Translations under genes and position numbers: made by a program
Source of the DNA: Pelagibius sp028280305
GTDB lineage: Bacteria > Pseudomonadota > Alphaproteobacteria > Kiloniellales > Kiloniellaceae
Length of the DNA stretch: 64,000 nucleotides
NCBI RefSeq assembly: GCF_965233615.1
Contig: NZ_OZ247495.1
Strand: one strand, 5' to 3'
Shown here: in pieces, positions 16,310 to 24,657 of the stretch
How positions within the stretch are numbered: the first letter of the stretch is position 1
Layout of the letters: every line of letters begins with the position of its first letter
The notes under the pieces: generated by a model
Databases searched by the model: none
What the model was told of the DNA's origin: nothing
The model's input: only the letters and a program-made list of their open reading frames with translations

Positions 16310-17458
16310 TCAGCGCTTCAGCTTGCCGACGCCGGAGAAGCGGAAGGCCTCTTTCTCCAGGGCGTCGATTTCCTCCAGGCTCAACTGGTCGTGGGCGACG
16401 GTGATACGGCCAAGGAACACCAGGGGCAATTCTTCGGCGCGGCCTTCCATATGGGCCTTGATGGCCTCGGCGGTGGCGGCGCCGACGTCATCGCCCATGC
16501 GCATCGGCGTGGCGTTCAACTCGCCCCGGCGGATGGCGTCCAGCTCCAGGCCGGTGCCGCCCCAGCCGGTGGAGAAGATTTCCTTGTGCTTTTCGGCGGC
16601 GACCTGGGCTTCGACCGAGCCCATGGCCATGGCGGTGTTGGCGTTGTGGATCACCGTCGCCTCGGGATAGGCCTGCAGGATCAGATTTGTGCCGTCGAAG
16701 CCGCCCTCGCGCTGATACTCGCCATAGTGCTCGTAGGCGATGCTCCAGCCGCCTTTTTCCATCACGCAGTCCTTGAAGTCGCCGGAGCGCTGGTTGTCGG
16801 TGACGCCAGGAATGCCGCGGTTCATGGCAATGGTGATGTCCTTGCCGAGGCGGTCGAGCATGTAGTTGCAGATGACCTGGGCGCCGTAGGCCGAGGAGAA
16901 ATCGAACCAGGCGGCGGGCTGGGTCTCGAACTGCTTCAGCGGCGTATGAAAAGCCCAGACGTAGGTCAGGAAGCCGTCGTTCTGCGACAGCTTCTCGATG
17001 TTGTCGGCCTGGGTCGCCAGTTCCGAGGGGCCGAAGATCACGTAGTCGTAGAGATCGGCATCCTGTTCGACCTGGGTGGCATAGGTCGCCTGCAGGGAGT
17101 GCTCGATCTGGCGCGAGGCAAACTCGGTGGTGTTGTAGTCGATGCCGAGTTGCTCCAGGCGCTTGGTGAGCGCGAGGTAGTTGCGTGCCCAGAAATCGGA
17201 AACATCGGCGGACGGATAGATCAGCGCAATCTCGATGGCGCGGTCCTGGGTACCGCTGAACTTCACGGCCTCGCCGCCGGTGGCGGCCTGAAGGGCCTCC
17301 AGCTTGCCGGGCGCGTTCACCTGTTCGGGCAGCCAGTGATCGCGCTCGGCATCGCCGGGCAGCGGCTTCAGCGGCAGGTCGGCGGCAAGGGCGGCGGTTG
17401 CCATGAAGGTCGAGGCAGCCAAAGCCAGACCAACGGCGGTCATCGTATGGTTTTTCAT
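16310..17458 (-). CDS. LuxP-like periplasmic binding protein of an ABC importer
   Basis: The 382-residue type I periplasmic binding protein has a Sec signal peptide ending AALAA near residue 25. Its body resembles Vibrio LuxP more than RbsB: LIYPSADVSDFWARN near residue 80, GWGGTGLELDAIRRGEL near residue 300 and PMRMGDDVG. Compared from memory with the LuxP pocket, the Ser and Trp of VSDFW, an Arg after TDNQR, the Trp of GWGG and the Arg of MRM are kept, while the equivalents of Gln77, Asn159 and Asp267 are changed. It lies in one operon with the permease and ATPase, so it is an importer receptor, probably for a furanose-like sugar or an AI-2-related compound. Confidence 0.75.
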   Translation of the reverse strand: MKNHTMTAVGLALAASTFMATAALAADLPLKPLPGDAERDHWLPEQVNAPGKLEALQAATGGEAVKFSGTQDRAIEIALIYPSADVSDFWARNYLALTKRLEQLGIDYNTTEFASRQIEHSLQATYATQVEQDADLYDYVIFGPSELATQADNIEKLSQNDGFLTYVWAFHTPLKQFETQPAAWFDFSSAYGAQVICNYMLDRLGKDITIAMNRGIPGVTDNQRSGDFKDCVMEKGGWSIAYEHYGEYQREGGFDGTNLILQAYPEATVIHNANTAMAMGSVEAQVAAEKHKEIFSTGWGGTGLELDAIRRGELNATPMRMGDDVGAATAEAIKAHMEGRAEELPLVFLGRITVAHDQLSLEEIDALEKEAFRFSGVGKLKR

Positions 17459-17505
17459 TTTCGTTCCTCCCAGGGGGTTGGGTTCTTGGTTTTTGTTATC
17501 GGTGT

Positions 17506-18621
17506 TCAGCCGCTCGGGACCGATCCGGTCGAGAGCGCAAAGCCGAGGGCTGACAGCAGCGCCAGCAGGGCGACCAGCGCGCCGCCCAGTTTCATGACCT
17601 TCATGTTGTCCGGCGTGGTGAGACTGCTCATCAGGCCCCGCGCGCCGTCGCGGTCTTTTTTCTGCAGCCAGGTGTAGAAGGCGACGGAGAGAATGATGAC
17701 GACGCCGGAGGCGACCGACTGCCAGAAGAATTCGATGCGCAGGGTCACCAGGGCGTTGATCATCATCGACAGCAGCAACACCCCGGCGAGCGAACCCAGC
17801 ATGTAAGCGCGGCCGCCGAAGAGGGAGGTGCCGCCGACCACCACCGCGGCGATGACATGCAGATTGAAGTAGGGGGCAGAGGTCGCCTGGATGGCGTTCA
17901 GCTTGCCGGTCAGCATGACGCCCGCGAGGCCGGCCATGGCGCCCATCAGCACGTAGGCGTAGACCTTGTAGCGGTCGATGGCGATGCCGGTCATCTCAGC
18001 GGATTCGGGGTTGGAGCCGATGGCGATGGAGTAACGCCCGAACCAGCTGCGGCGCAGCAGCAGGGCGCCGATGACGAAGGCGGCGAGGCCGATCAGTACC
18101 GGGACCGGCAGGAAGCCGGGGATACGCCCGCGGCCGATTTCGGTGATCAGGTCCGGGAAACGCGCCAGCACCAGGCCTTTGGCGAGCACCAGGGCAAAGC
18201 CGCGGTAGACCAGATCCATGGCCAGGGTGCCGATCAGGTCGGGCACCCGGAACTTGGTGATGACGAGGCCGTTGATCAGGCCGAAGGAGCCGCCGATGGC
18301 GAGCGCCAAAGGCACGGCGACCCAGGCGGGAAAGCCGTACTCCTTGATGGCGAAGGCCATGATGATGCCGGTCAGTGCGGCGACCGAGCCGATTGAAAGG
18401 TCGATGCCGCGCTGGGTGATGACAAAGGTCATGGCCATGGCCATGGGCATGTAGAGCGCGGCTTCGAGCAGGATGATGTTGAGGTTGGAAGCGCGGAAAT
18501 AGCGCGCCGGTTCGACGAGGGCCATGAACAGCATGATCATGGCGATCATGGCCAGCGGGCCGATGATGGCGAGGTAGGGTTCCAGGCGTTCCTGAAGGCC
18601 GCGGGGCGCCGTGTCGGTCAT
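17506..18621 (-). CDS. Sugar ABC transporter permease (RbsC/FrcB family)
   Basis: The 371-residue inner-membrane protein has about nine or ten hydrophobic helices and the BPD_transp_2 hallmarks: GIDLSIGSVAALTGI near residue 70 and GGTSLFGGRAYMLGSLAGV near residue 260. These belong to permeases for ribose, fructose and related sugars. It starts 17 bp after the ATPase stop and ends 48 bp before the LuxP-like receptor, so the three genes form one operon. A single permease implies a homodimeric pore. The tail after residue 330 is a short extra helix. Confidence 0.9.
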   Translation of the reverse strand: MTDTAPRGLQERLEPYLAIIGPLAMIAMIMLFMALVEPARYFRASNLNIILLEAALYMPMAMAMTFVITQRGIDLSIGSVAALTGIIMAFAIKEYGFPAWVAVPLALAIGGSFGLINGLVITKFRVPDLIGTLAMDLVYRGFALVLAKGLVLARFPDLITEIGRGRIPGFLPVPVLIGLAAFVIGALLLRRSWFGRYSIAIGSNPESAEMTGIAIDRYKVYAYVLMGAMAGLAGVMLTGKLNAIQATSAPYFNLHVIAAVVVGGTSLFGGRAYMLGSLAGVLLLSMMINALVTLRIEFFWQSVASGVVIILSVAFYTWLQKKDRDGARGLMSSLTTPDNMKVMKLGGALVALLALLSALGFALSTGSVPSG

Positions 18622-18637
18622 TGTCGTCTCCCTGTCC

Positions 18638-19399
18638 CTAGGCCGCTTCCGCGGCGCCGACGATCAGCCCCAAGACTTCCTGCTTCGTCGACTCGGCCGT
18701 CTTGACGACGCCGGCGGAACGCCCGCGGCGCATCACCTGGATCCGGTCCGATACGGCAAAGACGTCGTCCAGGGAGTGGGAAATCAGGATGATCGCCAGG
18801 CCCTCCTCGCGCAGCACCTGGATCAGCTTCAGGGTACGGGCGGTTTCCTGCGGGCCCAGAGCCGCCGTCGGCTCGTCCATCACCAGGACGCGCAGGTCGG
18901 CGTGATAGACGGCGCGGGCGATGGCGACCGCTTGACGCTGGCCGCCGGAGAGCGACTCGGCCGGCGCGTCCATGCTTTTCAGACGCACCCCAAGCCGGTC
19001 GAGCAGTACCCGCTCCGCCTCCGAGCGCATCTTTTTGTTGTCGAGGAAAGGCAGGCCGAGAATGCGTTTTGTCAGCTCGGAGCCGAGAAACATGTTGGCC
19101 GCCGGGTCGAGATGGTCGGCCAGCGCAAGGGTCTGATAGACCGCGTCGATGCCCAGGGCGATGGCGTCGGAATGACTGCTCATGGCGAGCGTCTTGCCGT
19201 CCATCTGAATCGATCCCTGGGTCGGCTGGTAGACGCCGGTCAGGATCTTGATCAGGGTCGACTTGCCGGCGCCGTTGTCGCCGACGATGGCCAGCACCTC
19301 GCCCGGATAGGCGTCGAGATCGACATCCTGCAGCGCCGTCACCCCGCCAAAGCGCTTGGTGACGCTGCGCATCGCGATGATGGGCTTCCTGTCGGACAT
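18638..19399 (-). CDS. Sugar ABC transporter ATP-binding protein, single domain (FrcA-like)
   Basis: The 253-residue ATPase powers the LuxP-like importer. Walker A GDNGAGKST is near residue 41, the Q-loop is in VYQTLALADHLD, the signature LSGGQRQAVAIARAV is near residue 148 and Walker B VLVMDEPTAALG near residue 170, with His in LISHSLDDV. Sugar importers of this class usually have a double ATPase (RbsA type); a single-domain protein is the FrcA variant found in Alphaproteobacteria and must dimerise. It is the first gene of the operon, downstream of a LacI-type palindrome at 19526-19539. Confidence 0.92.
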   Translation of the reverse strand: MSDRKPIIAMRSVTKRFGGVTALQDVDLDAYPGEVLAIVGDNGAGKSTLIKILTGVYQPTQGSIQMDGKTLAMSSHSDAIALGIDAVYQTLALADHLDPAANMFLGSELTKRILGLPFLDNKKMRSEAERVLLDRLGVRLKSMDAPAESLSGGQRQAVAIARAVYHADLRVLVMDEPTAALGPQETARTLKLIQVLREEGLAIILISHSLDDVFAVSDRIQVMRRGRSAGVVKTAESTKQEVLGLIVGAAEAA

Positions 19400-19507
19400 T
19401 CCAAACCCTCCCAGCCCGGTCCTTCTTTCTGTTGCGGCCCATGAGAGGAGGGCCGCGCCGGGTGGGACGGCGGACGCCGTCTTTCAAACCGGGAGAAGCT
19501 TACCGGT

Positions 19508-19539
19508 GATGTTATCGGCTTCAAGTGTTATCGATAACA
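19508..19539 (-). promoter_or_regulatory. LacI/GalR-type operator upstream of the LuxP-like ABC operon
   Basis: TGTTATCGATAACA at 19526-19539 is a perfect 14-bp palindrome with the central CG typical of LacI-family sites. A second half-site GATGTTATCGG lies at 19508-19518. The site is 127 bp upstream of the ATPase start. No LacI-type gene is within the window, so the regulator is elsewhere. Confidence 0.6.
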
Positions 19540-19613
19540 TTAGAAGAGTCAATGATGGTGAAACCGCGTTTGCCGGCTGTGTTAGCGGCTGTATCGGTTC
19601 CGGAAGGGAATGC

Positions 19614-20000
19614 TCAGGACGGCGCGTGCTCCCGCAGGGCGGCGGCCACCGCATCACGCAGATCGCGATCCTCATCGGCGCCCCCAGCGATCCCGAGCAC
19701 GCGGTAGTCGACCCCGCTGTCCAGATGCGCGGCTCGCTCGGCGCGGGCGAGCATGCCGGGCTTGCCGATCAATTCGCCGACGCAGTGGCGGATCGCGGCA
19801 CTGGGCGGCTCGCTCTCCTCGCCGAACAACTCCTGCCAGACCATGCGGACGTAAAGCGCGCAGTGGTGCGCGAGCAGCGCCTGTTCGCGGGTGGTGCAGG
19901 CCGAAGCGAGGTCTTCCAGGCCCCAGCCGCGCAGCCGATCCAGTTGAAAAGCCGCGGCGGTGCCCGGTTCGCCGATGTTGGGAAGGTCCTTATAATCCAT
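19614..20000 (-). CDS. Hypothetical protein, 128 residues
   Basis: I do not recognise this family. The protein starts MDYKDLPNIGEPGTAAAF; the ATG at 20000 is chosen because GAGGAGGAG lies directly upstream, although the frame is open further up. It is soluble and mostly helical, with a conserved-looking block LLAHHCALYVRMVWQELFG (about residues 55-73), and no signal peptide or membrane helix. It lies between the ABC operon and the cNMP-flavoprotein gene on the same strand, 152 bp from the latter, and is read after it. A role cannot be inferred. Confidence 0.55.
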   Translation of the reverse strand: MDYKDLPNIGEPGTAAAFQLDRLRGWGLEDLASACTTREQALLAHHCALYVRMVWQELFGEESEPPSAAIRHCVGELIGKPGMLARAERAAHLDSGVDYRVLGIAGGADEDRDLRDAVAAALREHAPS

Positions 20001-20152
20001 CTTGCTCTCCTCCTCTTTCGTGTCCGCTCCAGAGTCTTTCACGTTTTGACGGCACCGGCCTACACTCCTTCCCGGACACCCAACGCCATTATCCTATGGG
20101 TGGCCGGGAGGGGGAGTGGGCTGGAACCGCTTCGGCGTCAGTCGAAAAAGCT

Positions 20153-21835
20153 CTAGGCCGCGTCGCTCTCCGCCAGAACCTGATGGAGGAACTGGACGGA
20201 GATCGATCCCTCGCCGACGGCCGAGGCCACGCGCTTCACCGAACCGGAGCGCGCATCGCCGACCGCGAAGACACCGGGCTGGCTGGTCTCCAGCACATAA
20301 GGCGCCCGCTCCAGCGGCCAGTCGCTGCCGGCTTGCGGTCCGGTGCAGACGAAGCCGCGCTCGTCCAGCTTCACGCAGTCGCCGAGCCACTCCGTGTTGG
20401 GGCTGGCCCCGATCATCAGAAAGAGGTTGGAGATTTCGCGTTTTTCTTTGGCCTCGCTTTCCCGGTTGCGCCAGTTCATAGCCTCCAGATAACGGGTGCC
20501 CTCAAGCGCGGTGATCTCGGTATTGCGGTGAAGGGTAATGCGTGGCGAGGCGTCGATGCGCCCGACGAGGTAGTCGGACATGCTGGCGGCCAGACTGTCG
20601 CTGCGGATCAGCATATGCACATGGGCGGCGTGGCGCGACAGGAAGACGGCGGCCTGTCCGGCCGAGTTGCCGCCGCCGACCACCACCACTTCCTCGTTAC
20701 GGCAGAGATCGGCTTCCAGCGCCGTGGCGGCATAGTGGATGCCGCTGCCTTCATAGTTTTCCAGGTTGTCCAGATCGAGGCGGCGATAGGCGGCGCCGGA
20801 AGCGACCACGACGCTCCAGCAGCGAAAGGTGCCGCCGTCTTCGGTACGCAATGTGAAGGGCCGCTCGCTGCAGTCGAGCGACACCACCTTGCGCGGGATC
20901 GAAATCACGGCGCCGAACTTCTGCGCCTGTACCTGGGCCCGCCCTGCCAACGCCTGCCCGGAGATTCCGGTCGGGAAGCCGAGATAGTTCTCGATTTTGG
21001 AGCTGGTGGCCGCTTGCCCGCCCGGCGCCTCGCTTTCCAGGACCAGGGTGTTCAAGCCCTCCGAGGCGGCATAGACCGCGGCAGCAAGGCCCGAGGGTCC
21101 GCCGCCGACGACAATCACATCGCAGGGCGTCGAGCCTTCCGGTTCCTCGAACAGGCCGAGATGCTTGGCGAGGGCCAGGTTTGAGGGATTGTGTTGATTG
21201 TCTTCGCCGGCGTTGAAGACCACCGGCAGCTTTGACGGGTCGCAGCCGTGGGCCTTCAGCAGTTCGGCGGCCTCCGCATCTTCGCTGTCGACAACGCGGT
21301 GCGGATAGCCGTTGCGCCGCAGAAAGCGGGCGACCCGCAGCGTATCGCGATCACGGCGCTTGCCGACGACGATCACGCCGCCCTGGGTTTCCTGGATCAG
21401 GCCGACGCGGCGCAGGATCAGGGCGCGGGTGATGATCTCGCCGATGTCCGGCTCCGCCGTCAGCAGCCTGCGCAGTTGGGCGCGGTTCAGCCGCAGCACC
21501 TCGCCGTCGGCGCCCATGCGTCCGCCGACCAGGATCTTGCGGTCGTTGAACAGATCGAGCTCGCCGGTGAAACCGCAGGCCTCGTGTACGGTAATGACAG
21601 ACTCGCCCTCGCGCGCCGGATCGGTGATCTCGATGTTGCCGTCCAGGATCAGGAAGCAGTCGACACTGCGGTCGCCGCGCGAGAACAGAACGGTATTCTT
21701 CTTCAGCTTCTCGCGCTTGCCGAAGCGCAGAGCGCGGTCGATCTGCTCAGCGGTCAGTTTCGGAAAGATCTGTGCCCTGCGTGAATAGGCATCGGTCGGT
21801 GTGCCGGCGTCTTCGACGGTTTTCGATTCGACCAT
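20153..21835 (-). CDS. Cyclic-nucleotide-binding domain fused to thioredoxin-reductase-like flavoprotein
   Basis: The 560-residue cytoplasmic fusion has three parts. Residues about 20-135 form a cNMP-binding fold (LFSRGDRSVDCFLILDG, FTGELDLFNDRK). Residues 150-215 form a thioredoxin/glutaredoxin-like insert (VIVVGKRRDRDTLRVARF). From about 235 there is a thioredoxin-reductase fold with FAD motif VVGGGPSGLAAA and NADPH motif VVGGGNSAGQAA (near residue 385) and the C-terminal VFAVGDARSG. The redox CATC motif of thioredoxin reductase is replaced by HYAATALEA, so it cannot reduce thioredoxin in the normal way and may instead be a ferredoxin or diaphorase-type reductase gated by a ligand. It is divergent from the Nudix gene. 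Confidence 0.85.
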   Translation of the reverse strand: MVESKTVEDAGTPTDAYSRRAQIFPKLTAEQIDRALRFGKREKLKKNTVLFSRGDRSVDCFLILDGNIEITDPAREGESVITVHEACGFTGELDLFNDRKILVGGRMGADGEVLRLNRAQLRRLLTAEPDIGEIITRALILRRVGLIQETQGGVIVVGKRRDRDTLRVARFLRRNGYPHRVVDSEDAEAAELLKAHGCDPSKLPVVFNAGEDNQHNPSNLALAKHLGLFEEPEGSTPCDVIVVGGGPSGLAAAVYAASEGLNTLVLESEAPGGQAATSSKIENYLGFPTGISGQALAGRAQVQAQKFGAVISIPRKVVSLDCSERPFTLRTEDGGTFRCWSVVVASGAAYRRLDLDNLENYEGSGIHYAATALEADLCRNEEVVVVGGGNSAGQAAVFLSRHAAHVHMLIRSDSLAASMSDYLVGRIDASPRITLHRNTEITALEGTRYLEAMNWRNRESEAKEKREISNLFLMIGASPNTEWLGDCVKLDERGFVCTGPQAGSDWPLERAPYVLETSQPGVFAVGDARSGSVKRVASAVGEGSISVQFLHQVLAESDAA

Positions 21836-22067
21836 TTCTCGGTTTTGCTCCTGTTCGGGGGATGTTTGTTTTTTTGGCGCGGCCCGGTTGGCGCATCTTG
21901 CTGCGTCACTTTAGCGAACGCTTAACGGCGTGCGGTTGCATCCGGCCCAGGGGATGTGGTGCGCCGGCCGCGCGCAGGCAAGGGTTTTGCCGTTCCGCTG
22001 CGGGTGTTGCCGGACGGCTTTACGAAAGACGTGGCGTTCTTTTGTGTCGGCGATTAGGGTCCGCGCC

Positions 22068-22943
22068 ATGAGCTATTTGGATCGTATTCGCGCCTGCCAT
22101 GTCTGGGCGCCGGAGGATGTCCGGCCCTTCGTGCTGGAGGGCGAAGCCGGGATACCGGCGGACCGGCCGCTCGGCTGGGTCGCCGCAGACTTTGCCCGCC
22201 GCCTGCGCGACTTTCCGAAGGTCTTCGATGTTTCGGACGATGCCGTTGTGCTGCCGGCACGCTATGGCGATTTCGAAACGCGCAGCGCCGTTCTACAAGA
22301 GGTGATGTGGGACCTGCATCAACAAGGCGAGATTCCGCGCTGGCGCAATGAGGACTACGGCGTCAGCCGACGCTGGGGCGAAAAGGTTCTGTTCAGGATG
22401 GAACGGGCGGCGGTGCCGCTGCTGGGGCTGCCGGCCTACGGCGTTCATGTGAACGGCTATGTCGAATCATCGCAAGGGCTGCAGCTTTGGGTCGGCCGGC
22501 GCTCCAAACACAAGACCCTGGCGCCGGGCAAGCTCGATCATCTGGTCGCCGGCGGCCAGCCCTTCGGCCTCAGCCTGCGAGAGAACGTGATCAAGGAAGC
22601 GGGCGAGGAAGCCAGTATCCCGCCGGAACTGGCCGGGCGCGCGAAGCCCGTGGGGGCCTTGCGCTACCTCTGTGCGATGCCGGAGGGCCGGCGCAACGAT
22701 GTCCTGTTCTGCTACGATCTCGCCCTGCCGGCGGACTTCGTGCCGCGGCCCGGCGACGATGAGGTCGAGGCGTTTTTCCTCTGGCCGATGGACAAAGTAC
22801 TTCGGCATCTGCGCGAGACCGAAGACTTCAAATTCAACGTCGCTCTGGTGATTATCGACTTTGCGCTGCGTCACGGCATTCTGACGCCCGACGACGAGCC
22901 GGCGTATCAGGCCATCGTCGAAAGTCTCTCAGACGGTTTCTAG
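22068..22943 (+). CDS. Nudix hydrolase with DUF4743 (Tnr3/TPP-pyrophosphatase-like)
   Basis: The 291-residue protein has an N-terminal DUF4743 region (about 1-120) and a Nudix domain (about 125-275). The Nudix box reads GGQPFGLSLRENVIKEAGEE; the first Glu is Leu and the Arg is Lys, changes typical of the Tnr3-type branch whose yeast member hydrolyses damaged thiamine diphosphates. The same role is possible here. The ATG at 22068 is preferred because the protein then starts with the family N-terminus SYLDRIRACH. Its stop codon overlaps the stop of the convergent GMC gene by 4 bp (the shared CTAG). Confidence 0.88.
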   Translation: MSYLDRIRACHVWAPEDVRPFVLEGEAGIPADRPLGWVAADFARRLRDFPKVFDVSDDAVVLPARYGDFETRSAVLQEVMWDLHQQGEIPRWRNEDYGVSRRWGEKVLFRMERAAVPLLGLPAYGVHVNGYVESSQGLQLWVGRRSKHKTLAPGKLDHLVAGGQPFGLSLRENVIKEAGEEASIPPELAGRAKPVGALRYLCAMPEGRRNDVLFCYDLALPADFVPRPGDDEVEAFFLWPMDKVLRHLRETEDFKFNVALVIIDFALRHGILTPDDEPAYQAIVESLSDGF

Positions 22944-24544
22944 GCGCGCGCGTCGGCCAGCACCAGGTCGCTGGCCTTCTCGCCGATCATGATGGCCGGG
23001 GCATTGGTGTTGCCGGAGACGATCTCCGGCATGATCGAGCAGTCGGCGACCCGAAGCCCCTGAACCCCATGCACCCGCAACCGGGCATCGACGACGGCTT
23101 GCGGGTCCGGGCCCATTTTGCAGGTGCCGGTCGGGTGATAGATCGTCGTCGCCGTGTCGCGCACCCATTTCAGCAGAGCCTCGTCGCCCTCGACCCCTGA
23201 AGCCGGACTGTGGCTGCTGGCGATCTTGCTGGATAGCGGCGCCTGCTTTGCGATGCGCCGTGCGACCTTGACGCCTTCGACAATGGTCTGCCGGTCCGTC
23301 TCCGTCGCCAGGTAATTCGGATGGATCGTCGGATAGGTCGCGGCCTGATTGTCTTTCAGCCGGATTTCCCCACGGCTTTCGGGCCGCAACTGGCAGACCG
23401 ACATGGTGAAGGCGGAGAAGGGGTGCACGCCTTCGCCCGGGCTGTCGGCCGACCAGGGCTGGATATGAAACTGGATGTCCGGGGTCTCCAGTTCGGGCCG
23501 GGTCTTCAGGAAACCGGTGGCGAGGCTGGCGGCCATAGTCATCGGGCCGGCGCGGAACATCAGGTACTTCAGGCCGATGCGCATCTTGTTGTAAAGGCTG
23601 CGCACCTCATCGTTCAGTGTCGGCTCGTTGCACTTGTAGACAAGCCGCGCCTGCAGGTGGTCCTGCAGGTTCTTCCCCACTCCCGGCAACTCGGCCAGCA
23701 CGTCGATGCCGTTGTCCTTCAACTGGCTTGCCTCGCCGATCCCGGAGAGCATGAGGATCTGCGGAGAGCCGATGGCGCCGGAGGACAGGATGATCTCGCC
23801 CTTCGCCCGCACCACCTGTTCGCTGCCCGCTTTGTTGCGATAGGCGACGCCGACCGCCCGCTTGCCTTCAAAGACGATCCGGGTGGTGTGGGCCCGGGTG
23901 ATGATCTGCAGGTTCTCCCGCTTCTTCACCGGGTTGAGGTAGGCAACCGCCGCCGAACAGCGGCGGCCCTTGCGGGCGGTCAGTTGGAAGTAGCCGACGC
24001 CCTCCTGCTCGGCGCCGTTGTAGTCGGTGTTGAAGGGATAGCCTTCGTTCTGCGCTGCGGCGACCCAGGAATCGCAGATCGGCCGCTTCAGCCGCATGTT
24101 GGAAACCGTGAGCGGGCCGCCGGTGCCGTGATAGTCGTCGGCGCCGCGCTCCTGGTCTTCGGCGCGCTTGAACAGCGGCAGCACGTCGTCCCAGCTCCAT
24201 CCCGGATTGCCCATCTGGCGCCAGCGGTCGTAGTCCTGCGCCTGGCCGCGCACATAGAGCAGACCGTTCAGCGAGGAGGAGCCGCCCAGCACCTTGCCGC
24301 GCGGCCAGTCGAGACGGCGGCCGTTCAGACCCGGGTCCGGCTCGGTCATATAGCACCAGTCGACGCTGGGGTTATGCATGGTCTTGAAGTAGCCGACCGG
24401 GATATGGATCCAGGGATTGATATCGCGGCCGCCGGCTTCCAGAAGGACGACGCGGTTCTTGGGATCGGCGCTCAGCCGGTTTGCAAGAACGCAACCCGCC
24501 GAGCCGGCCCCTACCACGATATAATCGGCTTCCAACGCAACCAT
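22940..24544 (-). CDS. GMC family oxidoreductase (choline dehydrogenase-like)
   Basis: The 534-residue flavoprotein oxidises an alcohol with FAD. The dinucleotide motif VVGAGSAGCVLANRLS is at residue 10, the first GMC signature WPRGKVLGGSSSLNGL near residue 80, the second in SSGAIGSPQILMLSGIG near residue 258, and the catalytic His/Asn pair in YHPTGTCKMGPD and GNTNAPAIMIGEKA at the end. The length and motifs fit the choline/polyethylene-glycol dehydrogenase group; the substrate is not readable. It is divergent from a full TRAP transporter with an IclR regulator, so the likely substrate is what that transporter brings in. Confidence 0.92.
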   Translation of the reverse strand: MVALEADYIVVGAGSAGCVLANRLSADPKNRVVLLEAGGRDINPWIHIPVGYFKTMHNPSVDWCYMTEPDPGLNGRRLDWPRGKVLGGSSSLNGLLYVRGQAQDYDRWRQMGNPGWSWDDVLPLFKRAEDQERGADDYHGTGGPLTVSNMRLKRPICDSWVAAAQNEGYPFNTDYNGAEQEGVGYFQLTARKGRRCSAAVAYLNPVKKRENLQIITRAHTTRIVFEGKRAVGVAYRNKAGSEQVVRAKGEIILSSGAIGSPQILMLSGIGEASQLKDNGIDVLAELPGVGKNLQDHLQARLVYKCNEPTLNDEVRSLYNKMRIGLKYLMFRAGPMTMAASLATGFLKTRPELETPDIQFHIQPWSADSPGEGVHPFSAFTMSVCQLRPESRGEIRLKDNQAATYPTIHPNYLATETDRQTIVEGVKVARRIAKQAPLSSKIASSHSPASGVEGDEALLKWVRDTATTIYHPTGTCKMGPDPQAVVDARLRVHGVQGLRVADCSIMPEIVSGNTNAPAIMIGEKASDLVLADARA

Positions 24545-24609
24545 TTAGTGTGCATTCTCCCAAGATACCGATTTTACTTTTTGATATATTCATCGTAGGA
24601 TGCTTTTTT

Positions 24610-24626
24610 TGAGACTACAAGTCTCA
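24610..24626. promoter_or_regulatory. Palindrome in the GMC/TRAP divergent promoter
   Basis: TGAGACT-ACA-AGTCTCA has 7-bp perfect arms and a 3-bp spacer. It lies in an A+T-rich 113-bp gap between the divergent GMC and TRAP genes, 32 bp before the dctP start. It is a candidate operator for the IclR-type regulator at 28051-28842; that link is inference. Confidence 0.5.
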
Positions 24627-24657
24627 TTTTCTAATAAAACTAAATAGGGAGGAAAAA

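Noticed and set aside
16310..17458. Quorum-sensing receptor call for the LuxP-like protein
   Set aside because: There is no LuxQ-type kinase or LuxS-linked gene nearby, pocket residues differ, and the operon is that of an importer.
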